Shown in pieces: positions 16,176-25,269 of a stretch of 64,000 nucleotides of DNA (position 1 is the first letter of the stretch; every line of letters begins with the position of its first letter). The stretch is from Desulfurivibrionaceae bacterium (lineage in GTDB: Bacteria > Desulfobacterota > Desulfobulbia > Desulfobulbales > VMSU01). Made by a program: the position numbers and the translations under genes. The stretch covers positions 62,001-126,000 of the forward strand of contig JAQYVV010000001.1 of the NCBI GenBank assembly GCA_030145275.1, in the 5' to 3' direction. The notes under the pieces were generated by a model that was not told the DNA's origin, made no database searches, and saw nothing but the letters and a program-made list of their open reading frames with translations.

Positions 16176-17234
16176 GTGTCAGACTACAATCTAACCTGGA
16201 TTACCAAGAGCCTTGCCGTTGGCTCGGCCCCAATGTCATTTGCGGATCTTGACTTCATCAAAGAGCATGGAGTCGATGCCATCGTTAATCTTTGCGGGGA
16301 GTATTGCGATCTGCATGAGCTTGAGGAGAAATCAGGTTTTGAGGTCTACTATATTCCCATTCCTGACGAGACTGCTCCAGACATGGCGGAGCTGGAAAAA
16401 GGGCTGCAGTGGCTGGATGAAGCAATCTACCTGGGGAAAAAGGTTTTGGTGCATTGCAGGCACGGCATTGGCCGGACCGGCACTTTCGTAACCGGCTATC
16501 TGGTCCGCAGAGGCCTGGGTTTAAAAATGGCAGAAAAAAAACTAAAAGGGAGCAGGGCCCAGGCCAGCAACTATTCACAATGGCAGCTTCTTAAAAAATA
16601 CGGCAAGAAAGAGGGCAAACTCACTATTCGTGAACCATCCCTGGAAAACAGCCACCTGGTTGATCTCGGCAGTTTTTTTTCTGAATACGAGGCCTTGGTC
16701 GGGGAAATTGGCAATAGCAGCAGCGCAACAAAAGAACCCCCATCTGGATGCGGTATTGATTCGAGCCAAGGATGCTTTCGCTATTTTGAACTGCAATTGA
16801 TTGAAGCCGTCTACTTAAGTCATAAAATCAATAAAGTCCTGACTGCAAAGCAACGACAACAGGCAGTTGACCAGGCTGTCGAGACCAATAAGGTGATCAG
16901 AAAACTTGTCCGCACCAACCAGATTAACTCAAGAGAAGACCTTGCAAATCTTTATTTAAGCAAGCTCCTTGGATGTCCGTTGAATGTCAATGAACACTGC
17001 CTGATTCCAAATTTTCGCCCATTGGGTTGTCAACTTTTCGGGCAAAGCCAAGCCCGGTTCAGTCCTGAAAAAATTAAAGATATGCTCAGCGCCACATCGC
17101 GCTCTGTTTTTCTGGCGCTCACCGGGGTGTTTCCTCAAGAAAATTTGTTTCTAGTCTCCTGTGCAGATACGGTGTCCGGGCGTTTTGCGCAAATCTTCTT
17201 CCATTACCTTGCCTCGGTTAATATTGACCAGTAA
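16176..17234 (+). CDS. Dual-specificity phosphatase fused to a YkgJ-like cysteine domain
   Basis: The 352-residue protein starts at GTG 16176, with AAGGAG located in the end of the preceding gene. Residues 1-150 form a dual-specificity/tyrosine phosphatase domain with the P-loop HCRHGIGRTG (C94, R100) and a preceding general-acid region PDETAPD. The second half carries cysteines in a CPLNVNEHC...RPLGCQLFG pattern typical of the YkgJ (UPF0153) putative Zn/Fe-chelating family. The close spacing to the PEP-synthase-like gene suggests that the phosphatase reverses or regulates that enzyme's phosphorylation. This is an inference; the fusion itself is read directly from the sequence. Confidence 0.82.
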   Translation: MSDYNLTWITKSLAVGSAPMSFADLDFIKEHGVDAIVNLCGEYCDLHELEEKSGFEVYYIPIPDETAPDMAELEKGLQWLDEAIYLGKKVLVHCRHGIGRTGTFVTGYLVRRGLGLKMAEKKLKGSRAQASNYSQWQLLKKYGKKEGKLTIREPSLENSHLVDLGSFFSEYEALVGEIGNSSSATKEPPSGCGIDSSQGCFRYFELQLIEAVYLSHKINKVLTAKQRQQAVDQAVETNKVIRKLVRTNQINSREDLANLYLSKLLGCPLNVNEHCLIPNFRPLGCQLFGQSQARFSPEKIKDMLSATSRSVFLALTGVFPQENLFLVSCADTVSGRFAQIFFHYLASVNIDQ

Positions 17235-17432
17235 AACTTTGAGCGCCAAACAAAATTGCATCTGTTCAAGATTTTTGCCATGTATTGCTGGAAATATTTA
17301 TTTTAATTAATCGCCAAAAAATTTTCGCTATTGAACCATTTTATAATACAATAATAGAAATATCGATTTCAAAAACATCAATATTTCTTAAATAAATAGA
17401 CTTAATTTTTTTCATCAATACATTACACACTC

Positions 17433-18866
17433 ATGGTTCAAAATAAAAACACGGACGAAACAGCCCTTCGACAAATGGTGATGGTTGTCGATGACGAGCC
17501 TGATATGCTCTCAATGCTGAAAATGGTGTTAGGTAAGCAGTGTTCTTGTGATGTCTCCCTTGCTCAGTCAGGCAAGGCAGCGCTTGAGCAACTGGCTGTT
17601 GTCAAACCTGATGTAGTCATTACAGATATCATGATGCCGGATCTTGACGGCCTGAATTTGTTAAAAAAAATCCTTCGGTTCGATCAAACCATTTCAGTTA
17701 TTATTATGACCGGTTATGGAACCATTCAGATGGCGACCCAGGCTCTTAAAGACGGGGCCTATGATTTTTTGGAGAAGCCGTTCAATAAAAACCACATTGT
17801 CCAAGTTACCCGGCACTGCCTGGAAAGGACCAAATTATTAAAAGTAAACCGGCAACTTCAGGAGCAATTAAAAAGTGGTGATTCTTCCTGCGGATATGTT
17901 GGGCAATCTGCACCCCTGAAAAACGCTATTGATCTCATCCATACGGTCGCGGATAAAGATGTTACCGTTCTGGTACGGGGGGAATCAGGGACAGGCAAAG
18001 AATTGGCGGCAAGAGCTCTGCATTCACTGAGCAGAAGACGTGACAAAAAAATGATCATTGTCAACTGTCCCGCAGTTCCAGAGCACCTACTGGAAAGTGA
18101 ACTTTTTGGCTACAGAAAAGGGGCTTTCACTGGGGCAGACCAGGACAAAAAAGGACTTTTTGAAGAGGCTGACAATTCAACCATCCTTCTTGACGAAATT
18201 GGCGATATTCCCATCAAGGTGCAGACTAAACTGCTCAGGGTGCTCCAGGAAAAAGAGATCCAGCCGTTGGGGCAGAACGACAGCATCAAGGTTAATGTAA
18301 GGGTGGTAGCATCTACCAATCAGGACTTGGAGGCAAAAATAGCCTCCGGAGATTTTAGGGAAGATCTATTTTATCGAATTAATTTGATGACAATTACAAT
18401 GCCCTCGTTACTGGAAATGAAAGAGGATATTCCACTCTTAGCTCATCACTTTCTTAATCGTTTCAGGGAAAACCATGACCGGCCGGATCTCTCTTTTTCA
18501 CAGGACGCTCTCAAATATCTCTATCAGCGAGAATGGCCGGGTAATATCAGGGAATTCAAAAATGTCATAGAACGGGCCGTTCTTCTTGCCCGCTGTGACA
18601 CAATTAATCATAGCCTATTGACCGGTCAGCAGCCTAATAACTGCCATAGCACATGCCCAACTTTCGAAGGCCTTACCGGCTGCACATATAAAGAAGCTAA
18701 GGCGGTTATTCTTAAAAATTTCAACGTAGACTACCTTTCAGAATTACTAGCAATACATGATGGAAATGTAACCTTAGCGGCCCAAAATTGCGGTTTGGAT
18801 CGTCAAGCCTTACAACGAATCATGCGACGCTACAGCATTAAATCATCAGACTTTAAGGAAAAATAA
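17433..18866 (+). CDS. Sigma-54-dependent response regulator, NtrC family
   Basis: The 477-residue regulator has a receiver domain with phospho-acceptor D65 (VVITDIMMPD). The AAA+ domain has Walker A GESGTGKE near residues 183-190, the sigma-54 contact loop GAFTGA at 230-235, Walker B ILLDEIGD, and the FREDLFYRIN and EWPGNIREF motifs. A Fis-type helix-turn-helix ends the protein (VTLAAQNCGLDRQALQRIM). No kinase gene is adjacent. It lies 198 bases after the phosphatase gene in the same direction and could be regulated separately by the AT-rich stretch at 17280-17430. I see no convincing -24/-12 promoter near it, so its target genes are unknown. Confidence 0.95.
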   Translation: MVQNKNTDETALRQMVMVVDDEPDMLSMLKMVLGKQCSCDVSLAQSGKAALEQLAVVKPDVVITDIMMPDLDGLNLLKKILRFDQTISVIIMTGYGTIQMATQALKDGAYDFLEKPFNKNHIVQVTRHCLERTKLLKVNRQLQEQLKSGDSSCGYVGQSAPLKNAIDLIHTVADKDVTVLVRGESGTGKELAARALHSLSRRRDKKMIIVNCPAVPEHLLESELFGYRKGAFTGADQDKKGLFEEADNSTILLDEIGDIPIKVQTKLLRVLQEKEIQPLGQNDSIKVNVRVVASTNQDLEAKIASGDFREDLFYRINLMTITMPSLLEMKEDIPLLAHHFLNRFRENHDRPDLSFSQDALKYLYQREWPGNIREFKNVIERAVLLARCDTINHSLLTGQQPNNCHSTCPTFEGLTGCTYKEAKAVILKNFNVDYLSELLAIHDGNVTLAAQNCGLDRQALQRIMRRYSIKSSDFKEK

Positions 18867-19256
18867 CCACCATCCATCGGCATTTACAATCCCCCCCCCC
18901 CTCGTCATTCAACAAAATTGCATCAATATCCAAGATGCAGAGTTAAAGCCAGTAATTCGGAATTGTTTTGCCGAAAAGTAAGAATTAAGGGAAGATGGAG
19001 ACTTGATACGTCAGAGCATATGTATTTGAGATCCTTGTGTTAGTAAGGGGGGATGTTGCTTGCTTTTTTTTATAATAGTGGTATATTAACATAATTATTG
19101 TGGTTTTAGTGTCTGAAAATAATGTGAGTCTTGTCGGCTCTTTTAAAAGTACGAACAATACTCTATTTTGGATGCGGAATTTGGGCTGGATGCATTTATC
19201 CGGCAATTTTATTAAGTTTGGCCTTATTTTAGGCCTAGTAGAAAGGAGTAGTTAAG
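18867..19256. promoter_or_regulatory. Long cspA leader region with poly-C tract and RBS-proximal hairpin
   Basis: No gene is seen. An 11-base C run occupies 18891-18901. The AT-rich stretch near 19065-19105 (TATAATAG, TATATTAACATAATTAT) is the best promoter candidate, leaving a 5' leader of about 150 bases. GGCCTTATTTTAGGCC (19222-19237) is a hairpin directly before the AAAGGAG ribosome site of the cold-shock gene. Long structured leaders are usual for cold-shock mRNAs; the promoter placement is an inference. Confidence 0.45.
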
Positions 19257-19460
19257 ATGTCAGAAGGAACAGTAAAGTGGTTTAACGCGTCAAAGGGGTT
19301 TGGATTTATTGAGCAAGATAATGGTGGAGATGATATTTTTGTTCATTATTCTGCTATTAAAACAGATGGATATAAATCATTGGATGAAGGTTCTAGAGTC
19401 CAGTTTGATATAGTTGACGGAAACAAAGGACCTGCTGCTGATAATGTCATGGCGATCTAA
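19257..19460 (+). CDS. cspA: Cold-shock protein CspA family
   Basis: This 67-residue single cold-shock domain protein has RNP1 GFGFIEQ and RNP2 DIFVHYSAI. It binds single-stranded nucleic acids and acts as an RNA chaperone during cold or growth transitions. The length is standard for the family. GAAAGGAG precedes the ATG at good spacing, and a hairpin in the leader lies just before it. A rho-independent terminator follows, so the gene is monocistronic. The gene is slightly more AT-rich than its neighbours, as is common for this class. Confidence 0.97.
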   Translation: MSEGTVKWFNASKGFGFIEQDNGGDDIFVHYSAIKTDGYKSLDEGSRVQFDIVDGNKGPAADNVMAI

Positions 19461-19492
19461 TGCATCTCGTTGATATTTGAAGATTTTCTAAA

Positions 19493-19520
19493 AGCCTCGC
19501 ATTTTGCGGGGCTTTTTTTT
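19493..19520 (+). terminator. Rho-independent terminator of cspA
   Basis: AGCCTCGC (19493-19500) pairs with GCGGGGCT (19506-19513) with one G-T pair, followed by a T run to 19520. Confidence 0.92.
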
Positions 19521-19592
19521 GCCTTTTTTTTTCTGGTCAATCTTGAAAAAAGGTTCATGTGCTCTACTCATTCCATTATTGAAACAAATAAA

Positions 19593-19783
19593 GTATCTAT
19601 TCAGCTGCACTTCATCCGGATTCTGCGCTACCTGCGCCCGATAATGATCTCCAGCATACCGATGTATCGAAGTCTCACTTTGTTCGTTTATCTGCTGAAA
19701 ATCATTTCGAACCCATCTAAAGTGCCCCGCAGGAAATGCCCTTGGGGTGCACATCTGCAGTCTGCGCTTACCTGAATAGTTAC
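19593..19783. repeat. Family A element, copy 1 (191 bp)
   Basis: The left end GTATCTATTCAG (19593-19604) and right end CTGAATAGTTAC (19772-19783) are inverted. The interior shares CCAGCATACCGATGTATCG and TTATCTGCTGAAA with copy 3 at 33215. The dispersed module is at 19758-19774, abutting the right end. Non-coding. Confidence 0.75.
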
Positions 19784-19904
19784 CAAATAAAGATGAAAAA
19801 ACAGAGATTATTGCTCAAAAAGTCTATGTGGAGTATTCTAACAGAAAGGGATTGGCGGTAAGCAACACCGCTATGTCTAATTTCTGTAAAGAGAGGGCTT
19901 GAGA

Positions 19905-21464
19905 ATGAAACTGGCATTGGCAGAAACGATGCGAAGGTTAGATGGACGCGCTATACATGATTATGGCATACCCGGGATTGTTCTTATGGAAAATGCCGGC
20001 AAGGGCACTGTTGATCTTATTTGCCGGGAATTTGGCAATATGTGCGGCAGGACTGTCTCTATTTTTGTGGGACCTGGAAATAACGGGGGGGATGGTTTTG
20101 TCATAGGCAGGCATCTTCACCAGATTGGTGCGGTGGTGCATGTGTTTTTACTCGTTTCACCTGAAAAAATTTCAGGTGATGCAGCTACAAATCTTAATAT
20201 TGTTTCCAAACTTCCCATTTCTATTTTTCCAATTCTTGACGACAGGGACCTGCGCAAGGTTCGCGTCATGATTGCCCATTCTACCGTTCTAGTTGATGCT
20301 CTTTTTGGAACAGGAATTACAAGGGGTATTTCTGGTCATTTTGCAAGCGCTGTTGACTTGATGAATGAAAGTGGGCGGCCCATTGTGGCAGTTGATATCC
20401 CCTCCGGCTTAAACGGTGACACTGGTCAGCCTCTTGGGAGGTGTGTGCGGGCTCAGCTTACAGCAACTTATGGGCTAGCGCAACCAGGGCATGTTGTGTT
20501 CCCCGGAGCTGAGTTAACTGGTGATTTGCATATTATTGATATTGGCATTCCTGCACAAGCAGTGGAAAAGGAGTCGATTTCAACAGAGCTGCTACAGAGA
20601 GAGCTTGTTAGCGAAATGATGCAGGTGCGGGAAGCAAACAGCCATAAAGGTAGTTTCGGCCATGTTCTTATTCTTGCGGGGGCGCAGGGGAAAACCGGGG
20701 CCGCGATTCTTGCCGGTCAGGGGGCTTTGCGAAGCGGCAGCGGCTTGGTGAGTATCTGTGTTCCCGGTCAGTTAAATCAAATTTTTGAGACCAACATTCT
20801 TGAAGCGATGACCGTACCCATGGGGACTAGCTGTTTTTTTTCCCATGAAGATTATGAGGCATTTATCAATGCAGCTACAGGGAAAAATGCCATACTTGTC
20901 GGCCCTGGCATTGGCACGAACGATGCTACTGCTGAACTTATAAAACGGGTGTATCAGGAAATAGATCTGCCCATGGTTGTTGATGCCGATGCATTAAATA
21001 TTTTAGCCCAGGATTGTATTGAAATTGGCAAAACTCCAGCTGTCAGGATATTGACGCCACATCCAGGGGAAATGGCCCGACTGATGAATTGTTCTGTGCC
21101 GGAAATCCAGGCTGATCGTCTTAAAGCGGCATCGACTTTTGCTGTTGAAAATGGTGTTATTGTTGTACTGAAAGGGGCCGCAACTGTTGTGGCGGCGCCA
21201 AGTGGTGAGGTTGCCATTAACCCGACTGGCAATTCGGCCATGGCTGCGGGGGGGATGGGTGACGTGCTGTCTGGAATTATTGTAAGCTTACTTGGGCAGG
21301 GGATTTCACCCCGGCAAGCGGCGTGCCTTGGAGTTTATGCCCATGGGCTAGCAGCTGATCGCTTAGCCATTAACAATAAAGTCCGTTTTGGAATACTGGC
21401 TTCAGAGGTGGCAGATGAGTTGCCGTTGGCTTTTCAAGAGATTATATCAAGTAAGATGCTTTAA
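19905..21464 (+). CDS. nnr: Bifunctional NAD(P)H-hydrate epimerase/dehydratase
   Basis: The 519-residue fusion has an N-terminal YjeF_N epimerase domain (residues 1-215, with GPGNNGGDGFVIGR and VDIPSGLNGDTG). The C-terminal ADP/ATP-dependent dehydratase domain has NSHKGSFGHVLILAG, TPHPGEMARL and the signature NSAMAAGGMGDVLSG. It repairs hydrated NADH and NADPH. The ATG at 19905 is preferred over a TTG at 19899 because GAGAGGG lies seven bases upstream. Many bacteria carry exactly this fused form. The CBS-domain gene that follows 62 bases later is in the same direction and may be co-transcribed. Confidence 0.95.
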   Translation: MKLALAETMRRLDGRAIHDYGIPGIVLMENAGKGTVDLICREFGNMCGRTVSIFVGPGNNGGDGFVIGRHLHQIGAVVHVFLLVSPEKISGDAATNLNIVSKLPISIFPILDDRDLRKVRVMIAHSTVLVDALFGTGITRGISGHFASAVDLMNESGRPIVAVDIPSGLNGDTGQPLGRCVRAQLTATYGLAQPGHVVFPGAELTGDLHIIDIGIPAQAVEKESISTELLQRELVSEMMQVREANSHKGSFGHVLILAGAQGKTGAAILAGQGALRSGSGLVSICVPGQLNQIFETNILEAMTVPMGTSCFFSHEDYEAFINAATGKNAILVGPGIGTNDATAELIKRVYQEIDLPMVVDADALNILAQDCIEIGKTPAVRILTPHPGEMARLMNCSVPEIQADRLKAASTFAVENGVIVVLKGAATVVAAPSGEVAINPTGNSAMAAGGMGDVLSGIIVSLLGQGISPRQAACLGVYAHGLAADRLAINNKVRFGILASEVADELPLAFQEIISSKML

Positions 21465-21526
21465 GGGTAAGGGGGCAATTTCTGAAGGTGGCCCACAAAC
21501 TGAATTGACTAAAACAGGGAGAAAAT

Positions 21527-21982
21527 ATGCTAATAGCAAAAGATATAATGACGCAAGAGATTGTTTCCGTTCCATCAGACTTGTCGGTTGAAAAACTGGC
21601 GGCTCTTTTTTTGGATAAGAAAATTAGTGGGGCACCCGTTGTAGATGACGGGCATTTGATTGGTGTCGTAACCGAAAGTGACCTGATTGATCAGACCAAG
21701 AATGTTCACATCCCGACAGTTGTCTCCATTCTTGATTCATTTTTGTTTTTGGAAAGCCCTAATAAGATGGATGAAGAGATTAAAAAGATGGCCGGCCGCA
21801 GAGTTGGAGACATTTGTACGAAAAAGCCAATTGTCGTTCAGGCGGAGGCTCCGTTAGGTGATGTTGCGACCATAATGGCTGAAAAGAAACTACATACACT
21901 TCCTGTCATGGAAGGGGAACGGTTGGTTGGGATAATTGGCAAGACCGATATTATCCGGACGCTTATTCCGGGAGACTCCTAG
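21527..21982 (+). CDS. CBS-domain pair protein
   Basis: The 151-residue protein consists of two CBS motifs (about 1-60 and 85-148) with no other domain: MTQEIVSVPSDLSVEKLAALF...GVVTESDLI and the second KPIVVQAEAPLGDVATIM...GIIGKTDII. Such stand-alone Bateman modules bind adenine nucleotides or related ligands and act as regulators. GGGAG precedes the ATG. It follows nnr and is ended by a family B element 20 bases after its stop. A role together with Nnr in nucleotide sensing is possible but only suggested by position. Confidence 0.85.
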   Translation: MLIAKDIMTQEIVSVPSDLSVEKLAALFLDKKISGAPVVDDGHLIGVVTESDLIDQTKNVHIPTVVSILDSFLFLESPNKMDEEIKKMAGRRVGDICTKKPIVVQAEAPLGDVATIMAEKKLHTLPVMEGERLVGIIGKTDIIRTLIPGDS

Positions 21983-22001
21983 GAAGTTACTTCCTTTCTG
22001 G

Positions 22002-22172
22002 GTAAATATTCGGCTTGAGCTAAAAAAGTTCCATGAACCGGAAAACCTGTAAATGTTTGGCATGGCTTCATATCGGAGTCTACGCTTACCTCGTGCAATC
22101 AGGCTGGCGTAGCATAGTTGGCTATGTGAGACAGCCTGATTGTGTGAAGATGGAGTCATGCCGAATATTTAC
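22002..22172. repeat. Family B element, copy 1 (171 bp)
   Basis: Perfect 13-bp terminal inverted repeats GTAAATATTCGGC are at 22002-22014 and 22160-22172. An internal copy of the end, GTAAATGTTTGGC, occurs near 22050. The dispersed module is at 22075-22091, and a strong hairpin (22096-22106 with 22132-22142, 11 bp) has an inner CATAG/CTATG stem. The right terminus contains the TAA stop codon of pabBC. Confidence 0.85.
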
Positions 22173-24133
22173 CTTTCTAGCTCTACTTTGATAAGGCCTC
22201 GTACCGAGTTGACCATGTAGATGTGGTCGGCTTCTTCCATATCTTTTTGGGTAAGGGCCTTTTCCTGAATATATTGGGGATACGTCTTGAGAAGATGGGC
22301 TCTAAATGTTCCTGGCAGCAACCCAGATGAAACAGGGGGTGTTAAATAATGCTCACCTGTTTGGATTACAATATTGCTTATTGACCCTTCGGTCATTTCT
22401 CCCTTTTCGTTCCTGAAAAACACTTCGGTAAAACCATTCGCTCTGGCGTGATGTAGCTCTCGATCATAATCTTTCCGTCTAGTAGTCTTATGAAACAGGT
22501 GCAGTGATGCGGAGTCTGTTAGGGTCTTAGCTATGGTTACCTTTGGGTTCCCATAGGTTCTTGGCTGAAAAGGGAGGCTGGTATCTTTGGGTATTTCACA
22601 CGAGGTGGCGGTGACAGAAAACTGACCATCGCGGTGGAGCAGCACCCGGACCCTTTGGGCCGTTTGCCCTTCTTTTTTGGCATTGTCTGGGGCAATAATG
22701 TCTTGCGGAGTCCGCCAAAAGGATGCCTGCCTGTCCAATTCTTCAAGAATCAATTGGCCGTTTATGGGGAAATCAAAATAGGCGGCTGATTGGGTAAGTC
22801 TATGTATATGGGGGTCAAGGAGAAAAAAGCCTTTTTCAGGGGCCCATAAAATAGTTTCTATGATCTGGAATTCTGGGATCTGATTTGTTAGAAAACGTCC
22901 CTTTAGAAGGCATTCCTGCCACTCATCTTCAGGATCTGAATCGTGGACAATTCCAGAGCCGATACCCATTTCACCCCTATTCTTGTTTAAAACAATTGTG
23001 CGGATCGGCACATTGAACACCATATCACGTTGGGGGGATATAAAGCCGATTGCGCCGGTGTAGACGCCTCGTGGGGCAAGCTCCAACTCCTTAATGATCT
23101 CCATGGTCCTTATTTTTGGGGCACCGGTTACCGAGCCGCAGGGGAAAATGGCTTTAAACAGGTCCATGAGGCCAATATTTGGAAGTAGGTTCCCTTGAAT
23201 TGCGGAGGTCATTTGATGCAGGGTCTGATATGTCTCTATGTCGAAGAGGGAGGTCACCTCAACCTGGCCCATCTGGCAAATTCTGCCAAGATCATTTCTG
23301 AGCAGGTCGACGATCATCACATTTTCGCTGCGGTTTTTGATGTCTTTTTGGAGGCGGCTTGCCTGGATTTCGTCATCTGACAGTGTTTTCCCTCTTGCAC
23401 TTGTGCCTTTCATGGGGCGGACGGTGCAATTGTTGCCAGTTTTTCTGAAGAAAAGTTCAGGTGAAAAACTTTGGATGATTTGATCACCCAATTTCAGGTA
23501 GGCACCATAGGAAACGTTTTGGTTGTTTCGAAGGTTTTTGAAGAGGGCCAAGGGGTCTCCTTTAAAGTCAAAAAGCAACTTTAAGGTGTAATTGACCTGA
23601 TAGGTATCTCCTGCCTCAATGTAGGCTTTTATACGACGGACATTTTTTAAATAGTCTTCGTGTTCCTGATTTAGGCGAAGGTTTTCTATTGTCTGTCTTG
23701 AGGGATCTTCCACTTTGGCATCTATATTCGCCTTGTTCCCATTTTGGCTGAAAATGTCGCTGTTAAATTGTCCGCTTTGATGCTCAAAGATTGTAGGGGC
23801 GGGAAACACACCGAAATCAGCTAGAATTTGTTCACCGTTTATCTCTTGCAGAGAATAGAGAGCCGGTTCAAGCAGATAGCCAAGTTCGTATGCCATCCAC
23901 CCTGAAAGATAAAATCCTTTTTCAAGATAATTCTCTGCCTGGCGGAAGAACTCCTCTTTATTATCCCCTTTTTTTAGGAGAAGACGGTCTTTCATGCCTG
24001 AAAAAACATAAGAGCGTGAGTTGGACGAATCTATCCTGTTGGTATCCAGAAAGACGAAATTGTCCTGGTTCTCCAGAAAGGAGAGGATTAGGTTAAGACT
24101 TTTTTCGGTTGTCAGGGGATCAGTTTTGTTCAT
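22169..24133 (-). CDS. pabBC: Aminodeoxychorismate synthase component I fused to 4-amino-4-deoxychorismate lyase
   Basis: This 654-residue fusion makes p-aminobenzoate for folate. Residues 1-400 form the chorismate-binding domain (GDTYQVNYTLKL, PMKGTSARG, IVDLLRNDLGRIC, CGSVTGAPKIRTMEI). Residues 420-654 are a class IV aminotransferase-like lyase with HKTTRRKDYD and the closing TEGSISNIV...GLLPGTFR. Fused PabB-PabC is common in this lineage. The ATG at 24133 gives a full-length protein. The TAA stop (22171-22169) lies inside the terminal repeat of the adjacent family B element, so the repeat sits directly at the end of this gene without truncating the lyase domain noticeably. Confidence 0.93.
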   Translation of the reverse strand: MNKTDPLTTEKSLNLILSFLENQDNFVFLDTNRIDSSNSRSYVFSGMKDRLLLKKGDNKEEFFRQAENYLEKGFYLSGWMAYELGYLLEPALYSLQEINGEQILADFGVFPAPTIFEHQSGQFNSDIFSQNGNKANIDAKVEDPSRQTIENLRLNQEHEDYLKNVRRIKAYIEAGDTYQVNYTLKLLFDFKGDPLALFKNLRNNQNVSYGAYLKLGDQIIQSFSPELFFRKTGNNCTVRPMKGTSARGKTLSDDEIQASRLQKDIKNRSENVMIVDLLRNDLGRICQMGQVEVTSLFDIETYQTLHQMTSAIQGNLLPNIGLMDLFKAIFPCGSVTGAPKIRTMEIIKELELAPRGVYTGAIGFISPQRDMVFNVPIRTIVLNKNRGEMGIGSGIVHDSDPEDEWQECLLKGRFLTNQIPEFQIIETILWAPEKGFFLLDPHIHRLTQSAAYFDFPINGQLILEELDRQASFWRTPQDIIAPDNAKKEGQTAQRVRVLLHRDGQFSVTATSCEIPKDTSLPFQPRTYGNPKVTIAKTLTDSASLHLFHKTTRRKDYDRELHHARANGFTEVFFRNEKGEMTEGSISNIVIQTGEHYLTPPVSSGLLPGTFRAHLLKTYPQYIQEKALTQKDMEEADHIYMVNSVRGLIKVELER

Positions 24134-24383
24134 GGCTGTAGGGTGTCCGGTTCAAACAAATCACATTCCTTTACAAAGATTGCAGGGAAATGCAATTAAA
24201 ATCTCAAAGTGATGGGACTGAAAAAATATTAAGAATGTATGAGGTATGCAGCAATAAAAAAGGGGTACTTGTTTTTTCTCTACTCATTTTAATAGTTTAT
24301 TGCCATATAGCATTGAATATCGTATAAAAAAAGGGTAAATAAGATGCGTTAAATAGTTATTAAATACGAGAGGAGGATACTAT

Positions 24384-25064
24384 ATGCTGATTAAGGATTG
24401 GATGGCCAAAGAGGTTCTGACCGTTGATGAAAATACGTCCCTTATGCGCGCCACCAGGGTCATGAAGGAAAATAATATTCGTAAACTGCCGGTGGTCTCC
24501 CATGGTAAGCTTATCGGCATTATCACTGATAGGGATGTAAAAGATGCATCACCATCTAAGACCACATCACTTGATATTCACGAGCTTTACTATCTTCTTT
24601 CTGAAATGAAGGTCAATGACGTGATGAGCACTAATCCAATCACCATGAATAAGACGGATTCTCTTGAAAAAGCCGCTATGGTGATGCTGGAAAACAAGAT
24701 TTCCGGGATTCCGGTTATCGATGCATCAGGACATCTTTGTGGGCTTCTCAGTGAAACGGACGTCATGAAGGGCTTTATCCATGCCACGGGTATAAAGGAT
24801 GGTGCTATTCAATACGTTTTTGAACTTCCTGATTCGCCCGGATCTGTAACCGATGTGGTGAAGACCATTAGGGAAAATGAGGCCAGGATCATCAGTATTC
24901 TTACCTCCTATGACGATGCTGCTGCTGGTAGTAAGCAAGTGGCGATAAGGGTCATGCTTGATAATGAGACACAGGCTGAGGATTTGTCTGTGGAGTTGCA
25001 TAAACATTACACGGTGGTTCTTGAGGCTAAGGACGAACTAAATAACCTTCCTATGAAAGAATAA
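24384..25064 (+). CDS. AcuB-like protein: two CBS domains and an ACT domain
   Basis: The 226-residue protein has CBS domains at about 1-60 and 77-135 (MTVDENTSLMRATRVM-like and MSTNPITMNKTDSLEKA repeats) and a C-terminal ACT-like domain (about 140-215, FELPDSPGSVTDVVKTI). This architecture matches AcuB of acetoin-utilisation regulons, though in anaerobes its role is unknown. GAGAGGAGG precedes the ATG. The 250 bases upstream hold no gene and should carry its promoter. It is unrelated in detail to the CBS-only protein at 21527, despite the shared domain. Confidence 0.88.
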   Translation: MLIKDWMAKEVLTVDENTSLMRATRVMKENNIRKLPVVSHGKLIGIITDRDVKDASPSKTTSLDIHELYYLLSEMKVNDVMSTNPITMNKTDSLEKAAMVMLENKISGIPVIDASGHLCGLLSETDVMKGFIHATGIKDGAIQYVFELPDSPGSVTDVVKTIRENEARIISILTSYDDAAAGSKQVAIRVMLDNETQAEDLSVELHKHYTVVLEAKDELNNLPMKE

Positions 25065-25085
25065 GGTAATTGTTAAGGAGCACCC

Positions 25086-25112
25086 CATTTCGGAGTCGTA
25101 GACTCCGAAATG
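25086..25112. repeat. Palindromic copy of the dispersed module
   Basis: A perfect 12-bp stem (CATTTCGGAGTC/GACTCCGAAATG) closes the 3-base loop GTA. It represents the GGAGTC half of the dispersed module, doubled. It follows acuB-like by 21 bases and could act as a 3' hairpin, but it lacks a T run. The following 25130-25165 stretch (TTACACTACGGAGTTAAGGGTA) resembles 29978-30000. Confidence 0.6.
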
Positions 25113-25269
25113 ACTGAATATGGGGCAATCCTAAAAAGTTACACTACGGAGTTAAGGGTAGCTTGCTGCCATGCCAGAACAGTTCAAGTTAAATTGTAGT
25201 TATTGTTTTCAGTCTGCGTAAATTCTTTCTTCACTGTGTGCTCAGGTTTGTGCCGTGGGCGATGAGGAT

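Noticed and set aside
17280..17432. Sigma-54 promoter for the NtrC-type gene
   Set aside because: No GG-N10-GC pair in the -24/-12 arrangement could be found by eye in the AT-rich gap.
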